Shown: piece by piece, positions 40,613 through 52,500 of the stretch
Numbering within the stretch: the stretch's first letter is position 1
How the letters are laid out: each line of letters begins with the position of its first letter
DNA from: Cinclus cinclus
Taxonomy: Eukaryota > Chordata > Aves > Passeriformes > Cinclidae
Reading direction: 5' to 3'
Assembly: GCF_963662255.1 (NCBI RefSeq)
Contig: NC_085047.1
Location: 53,008,006-53,072,005 of the forward strand
DNA length: 64,000 nt
Notes under the pieces: generated by a model
Told to the model about the DNA's origin: nothing
The model's input: the letters and a program-made list of their open reading frames with translations, nothing else
Database searches by the model: none
Made by a program: the position numbers and the translations under genes

Positions 40613-42334
40613 ACATCCTGAGCTTATATGGCATCATATGATGGAGAAAAAAAGATAAAAGTCTCAGATCTATGAGACCATACACAAACTAAGTCAAAGT
40701 CAGTAGTTCATTCAAAGCCAAAATAGTTTTTCAGTAGTACAGATGTTTCAGGAAAATCTGAGTGGGTGGATTATTGTCACATTAACAGGGATGTTCATCA
40801 TTGGTATAGCTAAAACAGTTTTAATTTCTGCTGAAGGACTACTTGGTGGAATATGTCTGCCTTATTTGATGGCAGGTAAGCCAGAAAGGGGAACAAAATA
40901 CAGGAAAGTGGCTCTGAAGACAGCAGGAGAGAATGACTGATGGAAGGTACCACTCATCTGGGTGAAGCATTATAGACTGTAATAGTGGGAAACAATCCAG
41001 GCTTGGCAAGTAGACTGATAAAATGATCTAATAAGACTTTTCCATCTGTAATGTCTTTGATCTCTAACTGGAGAAATAACAAATACACATTTGATATGCA
41101 ACTGTTTTGTTCCAGGCTTGCTTCTGTTTGGATTGTGGCATGACATATCCCTGGCTTATGTTTTCAGTCCTTTCTGAGGACTGGAGGTGAAGGAGAGCAC
41201 ACATTCAGGTATTGTTCCAAAAGAGTTGTGGTGGTTTTTACACACATACAGATCCATTATCTTGGCAATGCTCCTGAGGCTTCTGCAGGCTTGTACAGAA
41301 GGCAAGGGTCTTGCAGGGGTTACATGCAATATTCCTGGATTCTTGGCACTATGGGATAAGCCTTTCCAAACACCACCTTATTCATATCCAATTTCATATG
41401 CAAATTCAAAATAAAAAACCTAAAACAATAGCAATATATTTCTTATTCTAAAAAAGTTTTTTGCCAGCACTCCTCTTTAAAAATTTTTCTTACTGTATTT
41501 CCTGCCTCTGTCCAGCTGGGATCCAGAAATGAGTTATCCTTCTGCTTTCCCTGGAAAGAGCAGACTTTCCCAGTCTCAACTGCTTTTTTTCCAGAGATGG
41601 AACAAGAGGGTTCAGCAGTCTCCTCACCACTCCATCTATATCTTCAACTGCCATACAGACACTTTATAATTGTGGTCTTCATAGAAAACAGAAAAAAGTC
41701 CCACTAGCTCCTCCAGACAAATGGACCTAAGTCTCTGTAGACAGATGGATGTGGGATCCGAATTTACTGTGGACCATGGTGACAGAGTGACAGGCAGGCA
41801 CCTGAGCTTTGGGGGATTGCAGGGGCAATGACAAGCTTAATAGGTCTTTTTCTGTATAGTCAGCAAGCTGAAAAGACTGGTGTAAGCTTCTGGAAATCAT
41901 ACCCCAAATCACTGCTGTCTATGCCCCTGAAAACATCCCTGTTTCTTCCCTGCCAGTACATTTAGCAGTCATGTGTTTTTCTTAATTAATGAACATGCTG
42001 TTTTAATTCTGTTTAGCATTATGTTCACATCACATGGCTTCAACGTGCTCCTGACTCAGGCCACGTGTTCCACTGGTGAGAAATACAGCTGTTCCTAGTG
42101 AGAAATATGGCTGTTGGAAAAACTGTTAAGTATTTCACATAGAAAAACATTAAAATACAATTAGACTAGCAATTAGAAGTATAAATGCCTGTGATCCATC
42201 CCAGACATGATTAAAAGAGCCCCCCTAAAATGTATCAGCAGGAGTTATTCTGAAATGATTTAATACAAAGCAGGCATGCAGAAAGCAGAGCTCCTACCTA
42301 ACTTAAACATCCAACACACCATGACCAGCAGCAT
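40613..42334. other. Intergenic between two CR1 fragments
   Basis: No gene recognised. A small imperfect tandem duplication (GTGAGAAATACAGCTGTT-like) is at 42,076-42,116. Confidence 0.5.
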
Positions 42335-42575
42335 GTTCTCTTTCTTAGTGGTGCATCCCTCAGCAAGTTTTCAGATGACGTAAAGCTGCTCAGTGCAGGT
42401 GACACAATAGAAGAATGGGATGCCCTCCAGGGCAACCTGGACAAACTTAAGAACTGGGCCTGTGAGAACCTTATGAGGTTTAACAAGTTTAAGTGCAAGG
42501 GCTGCACCTGCATTGGGCACTAGGTGGTAAAAGAAGCTGAGGACAAAGTGATGGTAGAGTGGACGAAGGCTGCAT
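42335..42575 (+). mobile_element. CR1 LINE ORF2 fragment
   Basis: TCAGCAAGTTTTCAGATGAC, then GGGATGCCCTCCAGGGCAAC, CTGGACAAACTTAAGAACTG and AACCTTATGAGGTTTAACAA. It matches the internal CR1 ORF2 region encoding the end of the reverse transcriptase, in plus sense. It is truncated at both ends. Confidence 0.8.
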
Positions 42576-45337
42576 GTGCCACTAGATCTAAATACACAAG
42601 CAAAATCTCTAGTTATGTTTTTACTTAGTAGTATAAATGAAAGATAAAATCAAAAGTAAAGAAATCAGAGCAGACAGGAGATATGTCAGATCAGAAAGTG
42701 AAGCAAGAATGCAACACAAGAGGACTGACAAATATTATGAGCCAAAGCTTAAGTGCTGATGCCATTTCTCTGACTTGCACATTCTATCATAGAGGTTACT
42801 TTTGTTTAGCAGGGAAGAAATCCATAAAAGAAAGCTTGATGTCTGTGTTATTTAAAAGATGCTAGTTAAAAGAGCAAGAAAGGAAGAATTTTAATCTAGT
42901 ATGACATTAGAAATAAATTAGTATGACTGTAAAAGGAGACTGAAAAGTTCCCTGAATATAAACTGCTTCTACTTTTCAGTCAATAACATGCTGGGCTCCA
43001 AAAGAGATATTGTCATTCTGGTCCTAATTACTTGTTCCACACAGAATCATTCTCCCCATATAGAATCTGTAGCTAATTTTCATCTTTTGTATCAGCCATG
43101 AAAGACAAATCCTCTCTATCCCTGAATGTTTTAATTAGTCTTGGTTAAAAAAAATGATATACCAAAGCTAATTTTTTCCATATATTAAAAAAATAATGCT
43201 ATACTGAAAAACAACCCTTGGCAATATTGAGAGGCTTATATTTTTCTGGGGTTCTATAAAAACCATACCTTTGGAGGAAGGGGACACAAAGGAGGAGGCA
43301 AAACTTTGAAATCTTCACACTTGGGGTTTATGCAGAAGAGAAGGGGAGGCAAATCTTCCTTTAGTAATAGAACATGAAACCCTGTGCCACTACAAATCTT
43401 AGAAAACCCTGCATGATCCAATAACACATCTTTGCTATCACTGGGAATTCTGAAGCTCAGTACTTAAAGGAATCAGTTTTTCTTTCATCTGAGTTGCACT
43501 TTGGCTTTGGTATCCCTACTGAGACTTTCTATCTGGGGTTGGTGTTTTTGGTTCTGAGCTTTGGACAGTGAAAGGATTAATTACAATACAACTGATGTCT
43601 AAGGACTACTGCCTCCACCTAGTATTTTATTAAAATACTTCGTGGATAAAAAGTAGAATTATATAGTTTTGCTATTCTAAGCCTTTTAAGAGATGAACTA
43701 CATTAAAGGGCATACTAGGTTTACATTGGAGATGGTCACTTGCTTATCACATTTTCACATCTTTCCTGGCTTTTTTTTTTTCCCCACAGCATTGTTTTTT
43801 ATAAAGGAAGAAAACTATTCATTTTATTCTACCTAGACCATCTTTCATATTTTGTGATCTTGTGGATTATTGATGTGCACTTTCTGCTGGCAAAACTGAA
43901 AGGTTTGGTAGTGCTGACAGTTCAAAATTCTTCTGCATTAGTTTTCATACAGAATATCAAAGGAAGAGAAGAAATGCTTTGAGAATTCCATCACCAACTC
44001 AACTGTACATTCCTTTTATAAATACCTGAGAGACTATAAGGAAGCACAAAAAAAAGTGAGTGCTGTATTGCTAATGAGGGTTCTAACTTGGTAGTATGCT
44101 AACCTCCTGTTTAATCACATTACATTAATTTAAATTGCTCTGAGGTGAGGGGAAACAAATAGGAGGGCAGGAGAAGTTGTAAGTTCTCCAAATTCGCTCT
44201 TCAGTAAAAGACTGTCTGTGTTGACACAGAAATGGCTAAGCATATGAAAAGAAAATAAAGGAATATGTCAACTTTTTTTCTACATTGGGCTGTGGAAAGA
44301 TTCTTGTTCAGATAGCTAGAAAGGGCCACTCCACCAAAAGAAATGTCACTGCTCATTGTAGCTGGGCAGACATTTACTGTGGTCTAAGAAGGACTGAGAG
44401 GGATGACATATCAGGGAGCCAAGTTTTCACAGAGGTGTGCCCTTTGTAGAGTGTTGTATTTAACTTGTATTACATATTACTATTATATGATACATTACAT
44501 ATTATTAATAGATTATATTGAAGAGTGAAGTATGAAATGCATTTTAGTGAATACCAAATGCTTAAAAATGTTCTCATAGCAGAAAATATACCAAAGTTAT
44601 GTTATGTCACAAATCCACAAATTTATTCCTCATTCAAAAAGTAAAATCATCATACCATAGGAGAGGTTCTAATCGATTTTTTTGCTCCCTTTTACTTTCT
44701 TCCCATTTTCTGTCTGCCAATATCATTCCATTTTCTTCCTTATCTCCTAATCTTTTCTGAGGAGAGAACACAGGCACATTCGTCCCCTAAAATAATCCTG
44801 TCATTTAAAATCTTATTTGACTGATAGCTCATGGTAGCACAGCAGTGAAGGAAGAAATTTAAACCCAATTATTTAATGACAATGAAATGTCCCAGGGAAA
44901 GGTGACAGCTTCAGTTCACCTTTTAGATAGTCCTAAGAGATCTGATGCTGACCTAAAAGCCATCTACCCCTTGCCAGGGTTAAAAGCTGTCCTTCCATTA
45001 AAGCACTATCATAGCAGATACTGAGGTTAGCTTAGTGACACGCCTGATGGCCCAGTAAGGCTGCACAATTCATCAACCCCATTCTCAGATACCTGTACTG
45101 CTCTAGGAGCAGTGTTTAGGGTATGTCATTGTGGAATTAGGGAAGGTTTTTTATTGTTTAAGGAGAGTGATGCAGTTTAAGTCCATTAGCATGTGCTAAG
45201 AAAGGAAAGCATCAGTCTGCTTCTGTGAAATTATATTTTGCAATTGCCAGTTAGATTAAAAGTCTTAAGAATATTTAGAATTTGCTTTGCTATTAAAAAT
45301 ATTTACAAATGAAAGCAAGCACAGTTCAGCCAAATTC
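42576..45337. other. Intergenic, immediately downstream of POSTN
   Basis: AT-rich with short open frames only. Nothing recognised. Confidence 0.5.
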
Positions 45338-45343
45338 TTTATT
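45338..45343 (-). promoter_or_regulatory. Candidate distal poly(A) signal of POSTN
   Basis: An exact AATAAA on the transcript strand about 1.16 kb after the stop codon, followed by a U-rich stretch, which is a plausible downstream element. Confidence 0.4.
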
Positions 45344-45649
45344 GAGTATTTGTTTCAAAACAGAAATAGAAAAGCATGTTAGACAATGCCTCTTATACTT
45401 TGGTCTACAAAATTAAGGAACTTTGAACAGGATTTTCTACTCCATGAATAATTGTCTTTCATCTTTTGTTGATAAAGGCAGACAACTTCTATGAGTACAA
45501 AATTAGAGTTATAAAATTGACATAATTTACAGAAAACTCCACATTAGTACCAGACATTAGCGAAGCATGTTTTGATACAAAAGCTTTCAGACCCGGCCTC
45601 ATTTTTGTTAAGACCTTTTTCCATGCTGAGTTAACTGTTTGCATGCATT

Positions 45650-45655
45650 TTATTT
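45650..45655 (-). promoter_or_regulatory. Candidate proximal poly(A) signal of POSTN
   Basis: An exact AATAAA on the transcript strand about 850 nt after the stop codon. This distance is similar to that of the mammalian POSTN 3'UTR, from general knowledge. Sequence just downstream is not strongly GU-rich. Confidence 0.4.
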
Positions 45656-46106
45656 ATCACTTTTATAATCCACTTTAATAATCAAAAGACAATTAGGGGA
45701 AAATGGTAAAACACTTAAGAATCTCAGTATATGTATTGTTATAGGATTCCTTTAATGGGAATGTGATTTCTTATAAATAAAGAAGTCAACATGATCTCTA
45801 ATACATTGCAAGGAGCTCGTAATATTTGCTTTTTTCAAGAGCTTCCATTAGCCAAGTTAATAGAAGGTATTTGGATATGCAGTATAGAACAAAAAACCGT
45901 GATGGATTTAATATAAGGCATATTTGTTTGCTTAGAAAAGGTAACATTATGGTATTACGAATTTAAACACATGAGGAATTTTGACTTATAAAAAGTATAC
46001 AATACTACTGAACCAAAAGTGCTATGTTAACATCTCATGTTTCCTTAGATTACTATAAAAGTCACCTGAGGTGATTATTTTTCCCCTTATATTTCTTTTT
46101 AGTGGA

Positions 46107-46129
46107 AATAATAATAATAATAATAATAA
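46107..46129. repeat. (AAT)n microsatellite in POSTN 3'UTR
   Basis: About seven AAT units on the plus strand, hence AUU units in the POSTN 3'UTR. Confidence 0.9.
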
Positions 46130-46504
46130 AAAAATACACTCTGTATTTTTCCCTGCTCATTTTTAATCCAATCCTGCATACACGTACTAACCAGCAGAAG
46201 AAGGAATCCTGGTTCTACAGAAGTTTTTGGACTTCCAGGATCCCACCCTGCATAGTGCTTACTATCAAGAGCAGTAAAAGCATCTCCAATGGACTACTCC
46301 TAGTGAGCACTGCACTGGCAGTGAGTATCTGCAGCTTCACATCTTTTTGTGGATTCATGGTTCAGTTTACATTATGTCATCAAAACAAAGTCATTTTTTA
46401 ATGTTCTCATTAAAAAAACAAAAAACAAAAAACAAAAGACAAGCAGTTCCTCTCAAAGACCATGTTGTTAATATGCAATTCTGTGAATTTTGTCCTGGCA
46501 AGTT

Positions 46505-46545
46505 TTAAGAATGATCTAGTCTTGTCCTCCTTCTTGCTGCTCCTC
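46505..46545 (-). CDS. POSTN: POSTN exon P (terminal coding exon, exon 23 equivalent)
   Basis: The coding part is 41 nt. The acceptor is GATTTACAG. It reads GGAARRRTRLDHS and then TAA at 46,507-46,505. Human periostin ends in a similar Arg-rich stretch (SRRRLREGRSQ). The RRR cluster is kept, while the last residues differ. The exon continues as 3'UTR to lower coordinates. Basic tails of this kind are associated with heparin and matrix binding in the family; that role is inferred here. Confidence 0.85.
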
Positions 46546-49500
46546 CTGTAAATCATGGAAAAAGAACTCTAATTATTACCTACAATCATATACAACATAG
46601 TAACACTGTGTACTGTATTTACTTGTGAAAGAGACATGTGAAAAGCAAAGATGAAGCCTGGTGCTGAACATTTCTCTCTTGTGCTGGCAGCTGTGAAATT
46701 AAACTGATCATTAATCAAACTAACATAGATTCTGAGTTAAAAATCCTGTGGTGGAGAATCCCAGAGTGCCATTTTCCCATTGTTAAGACTTCACAGTCAG
46801 ACTTCACTTTATGATTTCAAATGGCTTTATTCACATCTGGAACACTCATTCAATAAAGCACATAATCTAAGTTGTTCTCGGATATCCAAAAAAAATAATT
46901 AGGAATCCCAAATTTTGTTAGGTTTATTTAAACAGAAATGCAATTTTTTCTTTTGTAATCTGTATTTTTAAGATTTATTTCCCCTCCTGACTCTTAAGAC
47001 AACTGAGAATAATATTTGATATGTGTTACGATGTTTAAATGTATGGTTTTTTTTTTACCTTGTGTCCTCCTGGCTGGTTGTGCTTTCCGTACAGGTGCTT
47101 CTAGAAAACAGAAATGTTGCAGTCAGAAGTTATTTTTTGAAGTCTTTGAATTAAAACTCATTAGAAATATTGGAAACTCATTGCTGACTTTTGAAGTTTG
47201 TTCTTTAAATTTTTCAGTAAATTAAGAATTTTGTTCCAGAAGCATGTTGGTTTGATCACCTGAAATAAGAATGCTTATAATTCCTACATTTCTTTCATAA
47301 GCAGTCATCCATTAAATCTTAATATTAAAAATCTTATTAAAAATCTTAATATTTAAAAGCATTTTTGCATTTTAAACATATTAACTATTCCATTATCGGC
47401 ACTGATCTTCTACAGATGGTTACATGATGTAGGCAGGTGTCAGGGCATTTTATCTGTGCTCTTTGTTCCTCAAACACCATGTGACATAGTCAGTGAAGTT
47501 CAAGCTCTAGTTAAGTCACAGGGCTCAGTCTCAGCTTTTGGCAGTGGATGTCCAGGTCTGTTGCGTTGATATTACTTCAGGAATTATTCAAAAGTGAAAT
47601 GCTTGAAGCCATTACAAGATGTTGGCTGCATTTCCAGCTGTGTTTGGGGCTTGATTTGTAACTGCATTGTGAGTCCACAGTACAGTTTCACATTTTGGGT
47701 TCAGTTATTTTCTCAGGTTTCTGCTTTAAAAGGTGGAGCTGAACAAGTCTCAGCCACCCCCATTTGAGAGATCCTTTTTATTTCACTTATTCAGTGAACT
47801 TATTGACATGTTTTTCTTTTTCTCAGCAAACCCTGGGTGTTTTTTAACCAGATGCTTACTCATCGGGAGGAAAATCACATTGCAAGCATGAGAAATAGAT
47901 TTTCTGTTACTGTCACAGAAAAGTTACTGCAGTAATTTTCCTTCTTTAGAACCATGAAATACTTGTGTATTCGCTTAATAATCTGCAGCCAGTTCTCTTT
48001 TCATCCTGATGTACAGGGTTTATAAATGAATAGCCCTGAGATACAGGCTTGACCTCACTCCAGCTGAGACTAAACACTGGGTATCTCCACCACCATGGCA
48101 GAAAATTCCAAGCTCTGCACTGCTCTGACAAGGAGGGAATATGGTCCATCCAAAGTATGCTTTCCATACTTCGGCACTGTCCGTACAATTATGCTTTCAG
48201 ATAAGCCTCATGTTTGAAGATCACACCTATCTGTCATTTTCAGGCAATAGGAGACTCCCCAGCATGCCTTGTATTACTCAGCACTGAAGCTGTGCAAACG
48301 CAATGTACAAACCTTCACTATTTGGCACAGACTTCAAAATTAAAAAGGCAGAAACACATTTATTTCATTCTCCAAAAGCCGTAATATTTTTTCCTATGTA
48401 TTCAATTCAAAGACTGACACAATAACCTATTCTGCATTATTACAATTAGAATTAGAATTAGAATTAGAATTAGAATTAGAATTAGAAAAAGACATAAATA
48501 CAAAAGAAACCCTAAGCAAATTATTTCTTAACTTTGAATGAAGGTCATTAAACAATCGTTGTTCAACTCGAAGAACAAATTGCTGGTATAAAGGCAAAGT
48601 GAATTATATTTGGCTCCTTTTGGACCTTTATTCCATTCTGCTTTTTCAAATCAAGAGCTTCCCTCATTTATCAACATGACAAAGATAGAGAAATTCCAAG
48701 ACCCTGTGAGAAATTTGCACAACCCCAGAGGTTATAATCCCTGCACCCCACCCACTCCTTCACAACGCTGAGAATCCCTGGCAACAACGGATCACATTTA
48801 CACTGACAAGAAATAACTGAAGTTAAAAGGAACTCACGTGGTCTTCTTCTGTATGTGCTGCTTAAAGAAAAGTCAATTATTTATGGTGTATGTTCCTTAA
48901 AATGTTTTACCTAAGATTTGTGGTTAGGTATTTCCTCTTGTCTACTATGCTTGCCAAATCTTTTAGTTAGTTTTAGCCCCAAGATAAGCTTCAACATTTT
49001 TCTTTGCGACATCAGTGAAAGAATTCTTTTCCAAAACAATTATAAAACACTTCTTGCTAAAATGCTGGCTTCAGACCTGATAATTTTTATGAATAGATAC
49101 TGTAAAACCTCACCTGGAACGTTCACTTTGGACAAAGCAGGTCTTAGTGATACTGAATTTTTTGACAAACTAACCTTCCAGATGAACTTTCTTGATTTCT
49201 CTCTCGATAATCTGTGGCTCTCCCTCAATTACTTTAGTAACCTTGGTGTACTCAGTTCCAGCTATGGTAAGCATCAAAAACAAATGAGTTAAATCTGGCA
49301 TAGCATTTTTTCAATATGCAAGGAGCCTTCATTGGAAACAATGTCATTTTTGGGCATAGGTGTTGCAGGCTACCATGCTACTCATGCCATAAGGCACGTT
49401 ATCTCTAGGGATGAGTCTATCATTACAATCTTGGTTTGAAGTTTTGCTTCAGCAAAGACTGCTAATTGTTTTAAGTAGTTCTATTAGTTTTATGAGCAGA

Positions 49501-52500
49501 ATGAAAGCCCATTTGAAATCATTCCTTTATTTAGACAGTGATAATACATTTGTTTGTGACTGTACTCAAATTTAAATGGTTAGGAAATTTTCAGTAAAAA
49601 ATATTTTTATGTAGACAAGAGGGCCATAAAGCATTATCACCATTATCACCAGCAGTGCTAAAGCAGCATGTGTATCTGCTTTTATTGACTTAATGCATAG
49701 TAAGGTATTATCATGGCAGCCAAGGGTAGCTGACTGGATAAATCATGTAAAAGATAGAGAAAAATCAAATTAAAGCAAAAAACAAATCTGCCTACTTGGT
49801 CCATTCTGTAAAGCAAGATGCTTATGCAAACTAACATATAATAGCAAGGAAAATAGCAAGAATTCAAGAGATGATATTGTCTTCTTCTAATTTCCTAGAG
49901 AGAAACTCTCTTTTCCGTACACCTATGTGCTCTAAGATGTACCTCTACAGATTACACTTATTTAATTGCATACCTCTGTATCTGAAGGTGATTATGAGTA
50001 CAGTTATAATTTTTAGATTATGGCATCAGAACAGTTTTGAACACCTCTACAGATAAAGGTTGATCCTGCTCCTTGTTGACTGGTTTAAACCAGTAGAACA
50101 TAGTTCAGTAAACAGAGGAATTTTCTTGCTGCAATTTTTAAATTTCCAGCTTTTCTTTTAAATAGCCAATCCAGAAACAGGCATCTCCAGAGGGCAAATC
50201 TTTTCACATAGCTGGGATACTTAGGATAAAATGAAAAATCCTCTGGACGTTTCTATTTCTGTCCAATATTATAGGTGCATTCTGGCTTAGGTCTGTAAAA
50301 TTAAGATTCAGATGTTTGAAACTGAACAAAGAATTGTGGCCGACAGGAGTCAAAGCCTTATCTTGGCTTTTCTCTCAGACTAGCTGTGTTATCAACTAGC
50401 ATATTTAAGTTTGGTGGTCAGCTATTCAGCTGTTCAGCCATCAGGAAATGATATGGTTTAAGTCACATCCACACAATACTGTTTTTGAAAAACAATGAGA
50501 TTGAGTTCAGTGAGCTAAATGTGGCTGTAAGTTACTTAACTGGTGTACAACTTGGTAACTTACTGAAAAGTGAACATAAAATTAAATGGATTCGTTGAAT
50601 TTATTTCAAGAGAAGCATCCATCCATACTTTTTAGCTTCTGACTCAATTTTAAACTAACATTTGCAAAAACCATATAACTCGAATTCTTTTTTAATTTCC
50701 CATTGCTATTATAGATAGTTTTTTCTAGTCTACATTAAGCAGAGAACATTCCAAATACAAAGATAAAGATTAATTTCAAAAGCAGTTCTTTTACTAGTTT
50801 TCTACAGCTACTGGTTATGTACTGCCAAAACTGTTAGAATTAAGAGAGAAAGAAGGAAGGAAAACCATTCCTTGGAATGCTGTATTTGAAGAGAATTAAA
50901 GTTAATGTCTGAGTATCCATCACCTGTAAGCATTTAAAGATGTTAAACATGCCTTTAATTATTAACTTGAGGGCAATGAACATTCATTTCTGAAGAACTG
51001 ATAAGTAAGATGAATTTGACTGGTTATAATATGTTGCATTTCATAAATGTTTTTCACAGAATAAAATTTGCTAAAAAAATTGGAATAAATCTTCATTGCT
51101 CCCCTGAGTTTTAATTAGGTAACCTTTTAAAGACTGAAATAATCCAAATGATTTTCTTTTCCTGTGATCAATGGCATTAAAAAATTGATTACTCAAACTC
51201 TGGTGCTTACTTCCATTTCACAGATATCTGGCACTAGAGTACAGTGTTCTATTTTTTCCATTAAATTCCACTTCTGCTACGTCAGTCTTTAAAATGTTGA
51301 GTTCAACATATCTGAGAGGAATTTCAGTTATCAAAACCTGTTGCAAAAATGTTAGTTATAATACGCTGAATTACCTCCCTGCAGAAGTCTTTTGATTTCT
51401 TCATCTTCCAGTAAATGACCATCACCTTCAATAAATTTGGTCACTTTCGTAACCTCTGATAGGATACAGGTTATGGCAAAAAAAATTCATTTACAGAAAA
51501 CATTTGGAAATCCCACAAGAGCATATGTAATCCTGTCATGGCATTTTAAAAATTTAAATTTTAAAATTCATGTTATGTTATCAAATTCCACATAAACACT
51601 GGAAACACCATATTTTATGACAAGCACAGCATGCTGTGTATTACAGCCAGGCAGCCTCAGTTCTAGACCTGACTGAAATATGAAGAACAAGAACTCAAAC
51701 CATAATGTTACATTTAGGGGATTCTGAGGTTTAATGTCTGGGTAAGATTTTGCAGTATGAACATAATTTTTTTAAACATGAAATATCCATTCAGTAATTA
51801 CTTAATTTATATATAAAGATATATATTTATTAAAGAAATTAAATAAAACAAGCATACTAACCTTCTTCAAGGATTTTCTTTAACTTCTCTTCATTCTCTG
51901 CACCCCCTGCAGTAATTCTGGTATATTTTATTTCAGGACCTGGAAAAAAATTTATAAGATAGTGGCTTTTTTTAAATATAACAGGTTTGTCCTTTAAATT
52001 ATTTTTTCCTATTTAATACATATGGTGATTCCATGGTTAGTATGCTCTAATCTGCTTATATGATAATTTTATTTTTTCCCATTTCCAAAATTAAACTGAA
52101 GTAACATTAAAAACAGTAGTTAGAACTAGTTGTGAAAGCAATTAGGAAAATTTTTCATAGTTAATTACCTTCTTAGAGTAAGACACAATTTGAAACACTG
52201 TTGTATTAGGTCACAGATCAGATATTTCTGAAGTCCATAATTAGTCTGAATTAACTGTTGCAAATAGACTTTTTTTTTCTTTTATTAGTGCTATGAATCA
52301 TTTGAAGACTTAACATTTGAGATTCCTTATCTACAGTTTCTACAGGTTGAAAATAATGAGATACAGGTCTGAAATGCTGGTGTTTTACATTATATTTACA
52401 ATTTCACGTAGAAGATTAGTGAAACTTGAATCCAAGAATTGAGAAAATTTTATTTTTTTCCTCTCCTTTAAAATTTCTGACAGAAAATAGTCCCAGGTTT

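Larger units (their letters stand above)
45338..46504 (-). other. POSTN: POSTN 3'UTR (extent uncertain)
   Basis: This follows the stop codon. On the transcript strand it contains an ATT-repeat tract (complement of 46,107-46,129) and several ATTTA-like elements. Two AATAAA hexamers lie on this strand, at 45,655-45,650 and 45,343-45,338, giving a 3'UTR of about 0.85 or 1.17 kb. The true cleavage site needs RNA data. No other gene is seen in this interval. Confidence 0.5.
46546..51374 (-). other. POSTN: POSTN introns around exons O, N and L (3' tail)
   Basis: Introns 46,546-47,058, 47,101-49,174 and 49,262-51,374. They contain an exact seven-copy ATTAGA repeat at 48,445-48,486 and a possible 23-nt cryptic exon at 48,838-48,860. 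No further copy of the TK-x-I-E-G repeat exon was found by eye in either strand of these introns. Confidence 0.7.

Noticed and set aside
48918..49292. 124-codon plus-strand open frame
   Set aside because: It is antisense to POSTN exon N, whose minus-strand reading and splice sites fit periostin.
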